DNA of 64,000 nucleotides, from positions 1 to 64,000 of the forward strand of contig NZ_JAJTWT010000012.1 in the NCBI RefSeq assembly GCF_021353235.1. The letters run 5' to 3'. Source of the stretch: Pelomonas caseinilytica. GTDB lineage: Bacteria > Pseudomonadota > Gammaproteobacteria > Burkholderiales > Burkholderiaceae_C. The position numbers and the translations under genes were made by a program. Of this stretch, positions 46,752 through 55,469 are shown one piece after another (position 1 is the stretch's first letter; each line of letters begins with the position of its first letter). Below the pieces are notes generated by a model, which saw only the letters and a program-made list of their open reading frames with translations, did no database searches and was not told where the DNA came from.

Positions 46752-48338
46752 TCAGTTCCGGGTCAACGCGCCATCGCGGCGGCGCCAGACGCCGCGCTCG
46801 TTGGGTTCGCGCAGCACGGGCGGCAGCAGCGCGCGCGGCAGGTTCTGGTAGCAGACCGGGCGCAGGAAGCGCTGGATGGCGGCCGTGCCGACCGAGCTGC
46901 TGCGGCCGTCGCTGGTGGCCGGGAAGGGGCCGCCGTGGACCATGGCGGTGGACACCTCCACGCCCGTCGGGAAGCCGTTGGCGAGGATGCGGCCCACCTT
47001 GCGCTCCAGCGTCGGCAGCAGGCGGCGGGCGGCGGCGAGGTCGGCCTCGTCCTCGTCCTGCAGCTGCAGCGTGGCGGTGAGCTGGCCTTCCAGGCCTTCG
47101 AGCACCGCCAGCAGTTCGTCGAGGTCGCGGCAGGCCACCAGCAGCGAGGCGGGGCCGAAGATCTCCGCCGACATCGCGTGGTTGGCCAGGAAGGCGGCAC
47201 CGGTGGTGCGGAACAGGCTGGGCGCACCCTGGCAGCCGCCGGATTCGCCGCGCAGCAGGGCCTCGACGCCCGGTTGGCCGGCGAGCTGCTCTTCGCCGCG
47301 CTGGTAGGCGCCGGCGATGCCGGGCGTCAGCATGGTGCCGGCAGCCACAGGCTTGAGGGCCTCGGCCGCGGCCTGGGCGAAGCGGTCGAGATCAGGCCCG
47401 GCCAGGCCGAGCACCAGGCCGGGGTTGGTGCAGAACTGGCCCACGCCCATCGTCAACGAGGCGGCGAAGCCCGTCGCGATATCGGCCCCGCGGGCGGTGA
47501 GGGCGCCGGGCAGCAGGACGACGGGGTTGATGCTGCTCATCTCGGCATAGACGGGGATGGGCTGGGGGCGGGCCGCCGCCGCGGCCATCAGCGCCAGGCC
47601 GCCGCTGCGCGAGCCGGTGAAGCCGACAGCCTGGATGGCGGGGTGGCGCACCAGGGTGTCGCCGATGCCGTGGCCGCTGCCCGTCAGCAGCGCGAAGACG
47701 CCGGCCGGCAGGCCGCACTGGCGCACGGCCTCCACCACCGCTCGACCGACGAGTTCGGACGTGCCCGGATGGGCCGAGTGGGCCTTGACGACGACCGGGC
47801 AGCCGGCGGCGAGCGCCGCGGCGGTGTCGCCACCGGCGACCGAGAAGGCGAGCGGGAAATTGCTGGCCCCGAAGACGGCCACGGGGCCGACGCCCACGAA
47901 GCGCAGTCGCAGGTCCGGCCGCGGCGGCGTGCGCGTGGGCAGGGCGGTGTCGATGCGGGCGTCCTGCCAGCTGCCTTCGCGCAGCAGCTCGGCGAAGAGC
48001 TTGAGCTGGTTGACGGTGCGGCCACGCTCGCCTTCCAGCCGTGCGCGCGGCAGGCCGGTCTCGGCCATGGCGCGCTCGACGAGGGCATCGCCCAGGGCGA
48101 GGATCTGCGCGGCGACCTGGTCCAGGAAATCGGCGCGCTCGTGGTCGCTGGTGGCGCGGTAGGCGTCGAAGGCGGCACCGGCCAGGACGCAGGCCTCGGC
48201 GACCTGGGCCGCATCGACGGCGTGGAAATCGGGGCCGATGGCCTCGTTCCTGCCGGGATCGAAGGCCTGGAAGGGCTTGCCGTTGCCGCGGACGGGCTGG
48301 CCGCCGATCAGGGAGAGGCCTTGAATGTTGTTGCTCAT
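46752..48338 (-). CDS. 2-ketoglutarate semialdehyde dehydrogenase
   Basis: It oxidises 2-ketoglutarate semialdehyde (2,5-dioxopentanoate) to 2-ketoglutarate, the last step of non-phosphorylating arabinose breakdown. The 528-residue aldehyde dehydrogenase has catalytic Cys303 in VGQFCTNPG, general base Glu266 in VYAEMSSINP, and the SNFPLAFSVAGGDTAAALAAGCPVVVKAH core with cofactor lysine. It resembles the type III KGSADH enzymes. Start: ATG at 48338 begins MSNNIQGLSLIGG; an in-frame ATG upstream lies near the repeat. It is flanked on both sides by CACAGAG-type inverted repeats. Confidence 0.9.
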   Translation of the reverse strand: MSNNIQGLSLIGGQPVRGNGKPFQAFDPGRNEAIGPDFHAVDAAQVAEACVLAGAAFDAYRATSDHERADFLDQVAAQILALGDALVERAMAETGLPRARLEGERGRTVNQLKLFAELLREGSWQDARIDTALPTRTPPRPDLRLRFVGVGPVAVFGASNFPLAFSVAGGDTAAALAAGCPVVVKAHSAHPGTSELVGRAVVEAVRQCGLPAGVFALLTGSGHGIGDTLVRHPAIQAVGFTGSRSGGLALMAAAAARPQPIPVYAEMSSINPVVLLPGALTARGADIATGFAASLTMGVGQFCTNPGLVLGLAGPDLDRFAQAAAEALKPVAAGTMLTPGIAGAYQRGEEQLAGQPGVEALLRGESGGCQGAPSLFRTTGAAFLANHAMSAEIFGPASLLVACRDLDELLAVLEGLEGQLTATLQLQDEDEADLAAARRLLPTLERKVGRILANGFPTGVEVSTAMVHGGPFPATSDGRSSSVGTAAIQRFLRPVCYQNLPRALLPPVLREPNERGVWRRRDGALTRN

Positions 48339-48364
48339 GTCTGTTTTCGGGACGATGAAATACG

Positions 48365-48432
48365 GCCACAGAGGCACAGAGACACAGAGGCAGAGGGATG
48401 ACGGTCTCTCTGTGTCTCTGTGCCTCTGTGGC
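48365..48432. repeat. Perfect 25-bp inverted repeat between pathway genes
   Basis: The arm 48365-48389 (GCCACAGAGGCACAGAGACA...) is exactly complementary to 48408-48432, with an 18-base loop. It lies between the arabonate dehydratase stop (48450) and the semialdehyde dehydrogenase start (48338). There is no T-run. The stem could protect or process the operon message. A second, imperfect copy is at 46632-46740. Confidence 0.85.
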
Positions 48433-48449
48433 TTTGTTTGGATTCCATT

Positions 48450-50204
48450 TCAGTGAGAGTGACGTGGCACGGCCGCGCCGCGCTTGCCGCGCAGGAAGTC
48501 GAAGTCGCAGCCCTCGTCGGCCTGCAGCACGTGCTGCACGTAGAGCTGGCGATAGCCGCTCGCGTCGGCGGGGTCGGTGGTCTGGGCGGCGGCCCAGGCT
48601 TCGAGGCGGGCCTTGAGCTCGTCCTCGGAGACGTCCAGGTGCAGGCGGCCGGCCGCGCAGTCCAGCTCGATGAAGTCGCCTTCCTTGACGACCGCCAGCG
48701 GGCCGCCCGCCCGCGCCTCCGGCGCCACGTGCAGCACCACCGTGCCGTAGGCCGTGCCGCTCATGCGCGCGTCGGAGATGCGCACCATGTCCTTCACGCC
48801 CGCGGCCAGCAGCTTGGGCGGCAGGCCCATGTTGCCGACCTCGGCCATGCCGGGATAGCCCTTGGGGCCGCAGTTCTTCATGACGAGGATGGAGCTGGCG
48901 TCGACGTCGAGGTCGGGGTCGCCGATGCGGGCCTTGTAGTCCTCGAAGTCCTCGAAGACGACGGCGCGTCCGCGGTGGGTCATCAACTCGGGCGTGGCCG
49001 CCGAAGGCTTGAGCACGGCGCCGCGCGGCGCGAGGTTGCCGCGCAGGATGCAGATGCCGCCGTCGGCGATCAGCGGGTTGTCGAGCTTGCGGATGACCTC
49101 GTCGTCGTAGATGGGCGCGTCATGGCAGTTGGCCCACAGGCTCTTGCCGTTGACGGTGAGGGCATCCTTGTGCGGTAGCAGGCCGGCCTCGCCGAGGCGG
49201 CGCAGCACGGCCGGCAGGCCGCCGGCGTAATAGAACTCCTCCATCAAGAAGCGGCCCGAGGGCAGCAGGTCCACGAGCGTCGGCGTGCCGCGGCCGATGC
49301 GGGTCCAGTCCTCCAGCTCCAGGTCGACACCGATGCGGCCGGCGATGGCCTTGAGGTGGATGACGGCGTTGGTGGAGCCGCCGATGGCGGCGTTGACGCG
49401 GATGGCGTTCTCGAAGGCCTCGCGGGTCAGCACCTTGGACAGCGTCAGCTGCTCCCAGACCATCTCGACGATGCGCATGCCGGAGAGGTGGGCCAGCACA
49501 TAACGGCGCGCATCGACGGCAGGGATGGCGGCGTTGTGCGGCAGCGAGGTGCCCAGGGCCTCGGCCATGCAGGCCATGGTGGAGGCCGTGCCCATGGTGT
49601 TGCAGGTGCCGGCCGAACGCGAGTGGCCGGCCTCGGCGGCCATGAAGTCGTGCATGCTGATCTCGCCGGCCTTGACCTGCTCGTGCAGCTGCCACACGGC
49701 CGTGCCCGAGCCGATGTCCTTGCCCTTGAGCTTGCCGTTGAGCATCGGGCCGCCGGTGACGACGATGGCCGGCACGTCGCAGCTCGCCGCGCCCATCAGC
49801 AGGGCGGGCGTGGTCTTGTCGCAGCCCACCAGCAGCACGACGGCGTCCATCGGGTTGCCGCGGATGCTCTCCTCGACGTCCATGCTGGCGAGGTTGCGCG
49901 TGAGCATGGCGGTCGGGCGCAGGTTGCTCTCGCCGTTGGAGAACACCGGGAACTCGACCGGGAAGCCGCCTGCCTCCAGGATGCCGCGCTTGACGTGTTC
50001 GGCCAGCTTGCGGAAGTGGGCGTTGCAGGGCGTCAGCTCGCTCCAGGTGTTGCAGATGCCGATGATGGGCTTGCCCTGGAACTCGTGGTCGGGGATGCCC
50101 TGGTTCTTCATCCAGGAGCGGTACATGAAGCCGTTCTTGTCCTGCGTGCCGAACCACTCGGCCGAGCGCAGCCTCACCTTGCTCTTCTTGTCCTCAGTCG
50201 TCAT
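48450..50204 (-). CDS. L-arabonate dehydratase (IlvD/Edd family)
   Basis: It converts L-arabonate to 2-keto-3-deoxy-L-arabonate using an iron-sulfur cluster. It has 584 residues. The cluster cysteines align with the Rhizobium L-arabinonate dehydratase pattern: Cys60 (ELTPC), Cys128 (LLVGCDKTTPA) and Cys201 (AGTCNTMGTA); Lys129 is the expected metal-site lysine. The C-terminus YVQHVLQADEGCDFDFLRG is typical of this subgroup and distinguishes it from IlvD. It precedes the semialdehyde dehydrogenase gene by 111 bases, so two consecutive-pathway enzymes share an operon. Confidence 0.92.
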   Translation of the reverse strand: MTTEDKKSKVRLRSAEWFGTQDKNGFMYRSWMKNQGIPDHEFQGKPIIGICNTWSELTPCNAHFRKLAEHVKRGILEAGGFPVEFPVFSNGESNLRPTAMLTRNLASMDVEESIRGNPMDAVVLLVGCDKTTPALLMGAASCDVPAIVVTGGPMLNGKLKGKDIGSGTAVWQLHEQVKAGEISMHDFMAAEAGHSRSAGTCNTMGTASTMACMAEALGTSLPHNAAIPAVDARRYVLAHLSGMRIVEMVWEQLTLSKVLTREAFENAIRVNAAIGGSTNAVIHLKAIAGRIGVDLELEDWTRIGRGTPTLVDLLPSGRFLMEEFYYAGGLPAVLRRLGEAGLLPHKDALTVNGKSLWANCHDAPIYDDEVIRKLDNPLIADGGICILRGNLAPRGAVLKPSAATPELMTHRGRAVVFEDFEDYKARIGDPDLDVDASSILVMKNCGPKGYPGMAEVGNMGLPPKLLAAGVKDMVRISDARMSGTAYGTVVLHVAPEARAGGPLAVVKEGDFIELDCAAGRLHLDVSEDELKARLEAWAAAQTTDPADASGYRQLYVQHVLQADEGCDFDFLRGKRGAAVPRHSH

Positions 50205-50314
50205 GGGTGTCTCGCTGTTGTTCTTCGGGGCCCTGGAGCCGCTCGAGGCATGCTAGGCATGGGGGAAATTGCAATCCAATCAATTTCCTCGGTGCCTCGA
50301 TACCGGAACGGGTA
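50205..50314. promoter_or_regulatory. Spacer upstream of arabonate dehydratase with inverted repeats
   Basis: GGAAATTG (50264-50271) and CAATTTCC (50281-50288) form an 8-bp dyad with a 9-base loop, suggestive of a LysR-type site. Nearer the GH43 stop is GATACC / GGTATC. It could be an operator or promoter for the dehydratase gene. Confidence 0.45.
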
Positions 50315-51268
50315 TCAGTCCCGTCGCGAGGGCCAGCCGAACCGGGGCATGCCGTCGGCGGCCCAACGCAGCGGCTTGACGAAGCTGTGCCGGTCGGGGT
50401 TCCACAGCGGGTCGCCGACGATCTCGGTGTAGGTGCGGGCGTGGTAGACCAGCAGCACCTCGCCGGGCGTGGCGCCCTCGGTGAAGCTGTTGTGGCCGGG
50501 GCCGAAGACGCTGTCCTCGGGCGCGCTGCGCATGACGGGCTCGGGCGACTTGCGCCAGCTCGCCGGGTCGAGCAGGTCGGCATCCTCGTCGGCCCAGAGC
50601 AGGCCCATGGCGTAGTTCTCGTCGGTGGCGCTGGCCGAGTAGCTGACGAAGACGCGGCCATGGCGGACGAGCACCGACGGCCCCTCGTTGACGAGGAAGC
50701 CGCGGCACTCCCAGCCGTGCTCGGGCCGGCTGAGCCGCACGGGCGGGCCGCCGAGCTGCCAGGGCGTCGCCATCGGCGCGATGTAGAGGTTGGAATTGCC
50801 GGGGATGGCCGGGTCCTTCTGCGCCCACAGGTAGTAGAGCCGGCCGCGGTGGGTGAAGGTGGTGGCGTCCAGGCAGAAGCTGTCCAGGCCCGTGTCCACC
50901 TGCCCCAGCAGCTCCCAGCGGCCAGCGAAGGGGTCAGGCGAAGTGTTCCGCAGCGCGTACATGCGGTGCTGGAACATGCCCTGGTGGTCGAGCTCACGGG
51001 TGGGCGCGGCCGCGAAGTAGACGTACCAGGCCCCCTGGTTGAAGTGCAGCTCGGGCGCCCAGATCAGCTCGGAGCAGGGCCCCGCGTCGGGCTTGCGCCA
51101 GGCCACGAAGGCAGGCGCCTCGGCCAGGCCGGCGATCGTCGCCGCGCGGCGGATCTCGACGCGGTCGTACTGCGGCACCGAGGCGGTGAAGTAGTAGAAG
51201 CCGTCGGCGTGGCGGGAGATGTGGGGGTCGGCGCGCTGGCGGATCAGGGGCTCGAGCAGATCGGACAT
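50315..51268 (-). CDS. Cytoplasmic GH43 exo-arabinofuranosidase-like hydrolase (paralogue)
   Basis: A 317-residue GH43 enzyme without a signal peptide. The acidic residues are in IRQRADPHISRH, FCLDATTFTH and FLVNEGPSVLV; GPGHNSFTEG is near the C-terminus. It is a paralogue of the cluster A enzyme at 26984-27928. The start ATG (51268) has no recognisable ribosome site and lies 17 bases after the T-run of a terminator that follows the TonB receptor gene, so its expression must come from read-through or from a promoter near the terminator. Confidence 0.87.
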   Translation of the reverse strand: MSDLLEPLIRQRADPHISRHADGFYYFTASVPQYDRVEIRRAATIAGLAEAPAFVAWRKPDAGPCSELIWAPELHFNQGAWYVYFAAAPTRELDHQGMFQHRMYALRNTSPDPFAGRWELLGQVDTGLDSFCLDATTFTHRGRLYYLWAQKDPAIPGNSNLYIAPMATPWQLGGPPVRLSRPEHGWECRGFLVNEGPSVLVRHGRVFVSYSASATDENYAMGLLWADEDADLLDPASWRKSPEPVMRSAPEDSVFGPGHNSFTEGATPGEVLLVYHARTYTEIVGDPLWNPDRHSFVKPLRWAADGMPRFGWPSRRD

Positions 51269-51284
51269 GGGGGACTGCGGGATG

Positions 51285-51321
51285 AAAAAAAGGCGTCGCC
51301 CGGGAAGGCCCGTGCGACGCC
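51285..51321 (-). terminator. Rho-independent terminator after TonB receptor
   Basis: On the leftward strand a stem GGCGTCGC / GCGACGCC with a GC-rich internal loop is followed by seven T residues (51291-51285). It is the clearest terminator of cluster B, separating the receptor from the GH43-dehydratase-dehydrogenase-GH51 group. Confidence 0.8.
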
Positions 51322-51356
51322 CCAACAGCAAGGAATAGTTCTGGTTTGGGTTCGCC

Positions 51357-54236
51357 TCAGATCTTCCAACGGAAACCGACCGAGAACGCGCGCCCAATTT
51401 GCACGGTGCCGAAGTTGGTCACCTCCGGGTTGCCGGCATCGCCGAAGTGGTAGTACTGCTGCTGCATTTCGTTGGTCAGGTTCACACCGCTGAAATCCAG
51501 CGACATCCGGTCGTTGATGTTGTAGCTGAGCTGGAAGTCCACGCTCTTTTCCGGCTGGCGCCAGATGCCGATCGGGTTGGCGAACAGCGCCGCTTCGTTG
51601 GCGGCCAGGAAGGCGGAGCGGCGGACGTAGGACAGGCGCGCGCCGATGGGACCCTTTTCGTAGGCCAGGGTGGCATTCCACGACAGCTTGGACACCCCGA
51701 AGAACGGCCCCTCGAGCTGCGAGACGATCTCGCCGGCGTTGTTGGCGGTCGGCACGTTCTGCGATGACGTGAGGCGCGTCACGCTGCCCTGGAAGCCCAG
51801 GCCGTCGAGCAGGCCCGGCAGCCCCTTCGGGAAGTAGATCGCGCCCAGCTCGAGGCCGCTGATCTTGCCGTTGGACGCATTGACCGGCGAGCTGATGACG
51901 TAGTCGTAGCCGTTGGTGTGGTCGCCCCCCGAGGTGGAGTTGCGGAATGGGTCTTCGGCCGGCGAGAGGTGGATGCGACGGCGCAGCGGCACGACCAGGC
52001 CCTCGATCCTGCGCTGGAACAGGGTGCCGTAGAGCGCGCTGTCCTTCTGGAAATACCACTCGCCGGTCAGGTCCAGGTTCTTGGAGCGTGTCGGCTCCAG
52101 GCCGGGGTTGCCGCCGCTGCCGCCGCCGTAGCCGACCTTGGAGACGTCGTCGCTGGGCTGGATGATGGGGTTGAGATCGCCGAAGTTCGGCCGGCGCAGG
52201 GTCTCGCCATAGTTGAGGCGCACCAGCACGTCCCGGACCGGCTCATAACGCAGCGTCAGGCTGGGCAGGAACTTGCGCGCCGTCTTGCGGCCGTCCGTCG
52301 GCGTCACGACCTTGGTGCTGGCATCGACCTTGTAGGCCGTCATGCGGGTGTCGACCTGCACGTAGCGCACGCCGAAATTGGCGCGCAGCGGCCGGCCGAA
52401 CAGCTGGTTCTCGGTGTCCGCCATCAGGAAGAGGTTGGTGGTGTCTTCCTTGACGTCGAAGGTCTTCTGCAGGCTGAGCTTGTCGGTCGTCAGGAAGTTC
52501 GCGTCGACCGAGTGGTACATCGCGCGCCAGGCGTCGATGTTGTCGCGGATGTAGTAGGCATTGGGCTCCATCCAGGAGCGAGGAACGTCGGCGAAGTCCG
52601 TGCCGAAGTTGGAGTTGACGTGGTAGTAGTTGGAGCCCAGGGAGGCATCGGCCAGGTTGCGGCCAAGGAAACTCGACTGCGTGCGGTTCGCCTCCGAGGC
52701 CTTGCGGCTGTCGAAGCGCAGGCCGAAGTTCAGCGTCTTCAGCGGGCCCCAGTCGGCGTCGTAGGCGCCCGAGAGGCTGGCCGTGCCGGCGCTGCCCTGG
52801 TTGCGGTTGGCGTTGTCGTAGAACTGCGCCACGTTCCACTGCTTCGGGTCGACCAGCTTGGCGTCGTCGTCGAAGTGGAAGGCCATGTTCCCGCCGCCGG
52901 AATTGAAGTCGACGTTGATGGAATCGGCGACGCGGTCGATGCGGGTGGCGGTGAACTCCGAGTGGAACTTGCTGGTCTGGTAGGACACGTCGCCCTCCAG
53001 CCGCAGCCGGTCACCCAGGTTCCACTTGCCGTTCAGGGCGTAGATGTAGGAATCGGTGGCCGAGGTGGTGTAGTCGCCGCTGTTGAAGCCGTAGACCTTG
53101 CCGACCGTGCGCGTCTTGATGACGTTGGTGCCCGGGAAGGTGGTGATCGTCCCGGCCGGGTTGCTGCCCAGGGCCCCCCACCAGTCCACGAAGCTGAACA
53201 GCAGCTGGTTGAACGCCTTGTCGCGATAGCCGTTGTACATCGCCTCGAAGGTGTAGACGGCGTCCTGGTTGGGCTGCCACTGCAGCGCGACGTTGGCCGC
53301 CGGGCGCTCGCGCCGGCCCTCCACGTCGCTCTGGAAGACGGCGTCGCGCGACAGGTAGTAGGGGTAGGCCTGGCCGTTGAAATTCAGCGTCGAGCCGGCC
53401 TTCTGCGGCAGGCCGGTATAGGTTCCGGGCGTCCAGACGTTGTTGTCGAAGACGCGCTGCAGCGGGGTGTAGCCGGCCGGGTCTTCCGCGGCATTGGGGC
53501 TCACGAACGGCACCATGGCGCCGGGCGTCACGCTTTCGTTGCGATAGTTCGTCTTGACCATCGACAGGTTGACCAGCGCACCGAAATCACCGGCGCCGGT
53601 CGTCCAGCGGTTGCTGGCCAGCGCGCTCAGCTGCGGGTTGGACTTCTTCGCGGGGTCGAGATAGGTCTCGCGCGCCAGCAGCGAGAACTTCGAGCCCTTG
53701 AAATCGAAGGGCCGCAGCGACTTGACGTCGATCTGGCCGGCGATGCCGTTTTCGAGCTGGCTGGCGTCGCGCGTCTTGTAGACGTCGATCTGGCGCACCA
53801 GGGTCGACGGGATGTCCTGCAGCGCGACCTGCGTGCCGGAGGCGGTGAAGATGTTGCGGCCGTTCCAGGTCGTGGCGATGTCGGGCAGGCCGCGGATGGA
53901 CAGGGTGCCCACTTCGCCACCGGCACGGTTGGTGACCTGGATGCCCGTGACGCGCTGCAGCGCTTCGACGACGTTGTTGTCGGGCAGCTTGCCGATGTCC
54001 TCGGCCACGACGGACTCCACGACCTGGTCGTTGGTGCGCTTGTTCGCCAGGCTCTTGGTCAGCGAGGCCTTGACCCCGGTGACGACGACCGTCTCCAGCG
54101 AGGTGTCGGCGGCCTTGGCCTCCTGGGCCTGGGCGGTGCTGGCCAGCATCGCGGCCGTGGCGATGGCGGTCAGGCGCAGGGCAAAAACGGGGGCAATGGC
54201 GGCCGCGCGCGGCGGCACCAGACTCGTGGTGTTCAT
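51357..54236 (-). CDS. TonB-dependent receptor (arabinan/oligosaccharide type)
   Basis: An outer-membrane active transporter of 959 residues. It has a signal peptide (cleaved near residue 37, STAQAQ), then a TonB-box region (TSLETVVVTGVKASLTKSLANKR), the plug domain (VVEALQRVTGIQVTNRAGG, then LSIRGLP), and a long 22-strand-type beta-barrel with many aromatic turns. It probably imports arabinan fragments too large for porins, ahead of the periplasmic enzymes of this cluster. The final residues are FSVGFRWKI; outer-membrane proteins usually end in Phe or Trp. It is the likely first gene of cluster B. Confidence 0.93.
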   Translation of the reverse strand: MNTTSLVPPRAAAIAPVFALRLTAIATAAMLASTAQAQEAKAADTSLETVVVTGVKASLTKSLANKRTNDQVVESVVAEDIGKLPDNNVVEALQRVTGIQVTNRAGGEVGTLSIRGLPDIATTWNGRNIFTASGTQVALQDIPSTLVRQIDVYKTRDASQLENGIAGQIDVKSLRPFDFKGSKFSLLARETYLDPAKKSNPQLSALASNRWTTGAGDFGALVNLSMVKTNYRNESVTPGAMVPFVSPNAAEDPAGYTPLQRVFDNNVWTPGTYTGLPQKAGSTLNFNGQAYPYYLSRDAVFQSDVEGRRERPAANVALQWQPNQDAVYTFEAMYNGYRDKAFNQLLFSFVDWWGALGSNPAGTITTFPGTNVIKTRTVGKVYGFNSGDYTTSATDSYIYALNGKWNLGDRLRLEGDVSYQTSKFHSEFTATRIDRVADSINVDFNSGGGNMAFHFDDDAKLVDPKQWNVAQFYDNANRNQGSAGTASLSGAYDADWGPLKTLNFGLRFDSRKASEANRTQSSFLGRNLADASLGSNYYHVNSNFGTDFADVPRSWMEPNAYYIRDNIDAWRAMYHSVDANFLTTDKLSLQKTFDVKEDTTNLFLMADTENQLFGRPLRANFGVRYVQVDTRMTAYKVDASTKVVTPTDGRKTARKFLPSLTLRYEPVRDVLVRLNYGETLRRPNFGDLNPIIQPSDDVSKVGYGGGSGGNPGLEPTRSKNLDLTGEWYFQKDSALYGTLFQRRIEGLVVPLRRRIHLSPAEDPFRNSTSGGDHTNGYDYVISSPVNASNGKISGLELGAIYFPKGLPGLLDGLGFQGSVTRLTSSQNVPTANNAGEIVSQLEGPFFGVSKLSWNATLAYEKGPIGARLSYVRRSAFLAANEAALFANPIGIWRQPEKSVDFQLSYNINDRMSLDFSGVNLTNEMQQQYYHFGDAGNPEVTNFGTVQIGRAFSVGFRWKI

Positions 54237-54455
54237 CTTGTCTCCGGGATCGTTATTAGGGGTAACCGTCCGACCCTGAAACCTGCGTGTACCCGGCTCG
54301 AGTGGGCCGCTGGCTTCGGGTGTGAGGTCATGCTAGGGAAGCGACCGATCCGCGGCTAATCACATTTTTGGATTTCCCGATGCCGCTTCTCGCATCGCAA
54401 CTCGGGGTTAGCACGGAGGCCCATCCCCGCCGCCGCCTCGAGTTTCAGCGGCGCC
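54237..54455. promoter_or_regulatory. Intergenic region upstream of the TonB receptor
   Basis: 219 bases between the receptor start and the LysR stop, with the likely leftward promoter of the receptor. A short hairpin GATGC / GCATC (54379-54396) and a GGATTTCC tract near 54370 are visible. I could not name an operator. Confidence 0.35.
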
Positions 54456-55367
54456 TCAGCCCAGGGCGGCCTCGAAGAGCGTGCATTGCGCGGTCAGCGC
54501 CTCGACCAGCTCGGGCGCCAGTGCATCCGAGAACACGAGGTGCACCTCGACGCTGACTTCGTCCAGCAGCCGCCGGCAGGCCACGCCGGCGTAGCGCTGG
54601 CGCGCCATCGCGGCCGGCATCAAGGTGCCGCCGCGGCCGGCGGCGATCTGCGCCAGCGTGGCGGTGGTGCCGGGCGCCTCGGCCTCGGTGGCGGGCTTGA
54701 AGCCGGCTGCCTCGTACTGGCGCTGGTAGTGCATCCACAGCGCCGGGTTCTGGCGCCGCGCGAAGCGCAGGAAGGCCGGCAGCGCCTCCAGGTCGCGCAG
54801 GCGCAACGCCCGCTTGCGCGCCAGCGGGCTGGCACTGGGCACCAGGGCGACGTGGCGCAGCCGGGCCACCGGCACGTGGCGCAGCCCGTGGAGTTCATGC
54901 GGCATGGCGATGAGGGCGGCGTCCAGCGTGTGGCGGCGCAGGCCGTCGAGCAGGGTGGGCCCGATGTCCATCACCGGCTCCAGCCCGGCGCGGCCCGTGG
55001 CCTCGCGCCAGGCGCCGTCGACGGCGGGGAAGGCGCTCATGTCCACCCACCAGGGCAGGCCCAGGCGCAGCGGGCGGTCGGCCGCCGGGCCGCTGGCGGC
55101 CTCGGCCAGGGCCGCGTCGAAGGCCTGCACCGCCGTGCGGAAGGCCGCCTGGGCGCGGCGCCCCGCCGGCGTCAGCCGCGTCGCCGGGCCGTCACGGTCG
55201 AGCAGGGCCACGCCGAGCGCCGCCTCCAGCGCGGCGATCTGCCGCGACAGCGGCGGCTGCGTGAGGTGCAGGCGCTCGGCCGCACGGCGGAAGTTCAGCT
55301 CCTCGGCCAGCACCAGGAAGTAGCGCAGCTGCCGGATGTCGATGCCGCGAAGGGCAGGCGGGGTCAT
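54456..55367 (-). CDS. LysR-family transcriptional regulator
   Basis: A 303-residue regulator with an N-terminal winged helix (LNFRRAAERLHLTQPPLSRQIAALEAALGVALLDRDG) and a substrate-binding domain starting near PLRLGLPWWVD. It lies between the TonB receptor and a kelch-type gene. It is divergent from the latter, and LysR proteins often control a divergent neighbour, so that gene is the first candidate target. Effector unknown. Confidence 0.9.
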   Translation of the reverse strand: MTPPALRGIDIRQLRYFLVLAEELNFRRAAERLHLTQPPLSRQIAALEAALGVALLDRDGPATRLTPAGRRAQAAFRTAVQAFDAALAEAASGPAADRPLRLGLPWWVDMSAFPAVDGAWREATGRAGLEPVMDIGPTLLDGLRRHTLDAALIAMPHELHGLRHVPVARLRHVALVPSASPLARKRALRLRDLEALPAFLRFARRQNPALWMHYQRQYEAAGFKPATEAEAPGTTATLAQIAAGRGGTLMPAAMARQRYAGVACRRLLDEVSVEVHLVFSDALAPELVEALTAQCTLFEAALG

Positions 55368-55469
55368 GCCGAAAAGGTATCACCAATTCGGCACTTCACG
55401 CCGCCGCGCCGGCCCGCCAGCATGGCCGGCCTTGCCGCGCGATGGCGGCATTTGCATTCGGGAGAGGAC

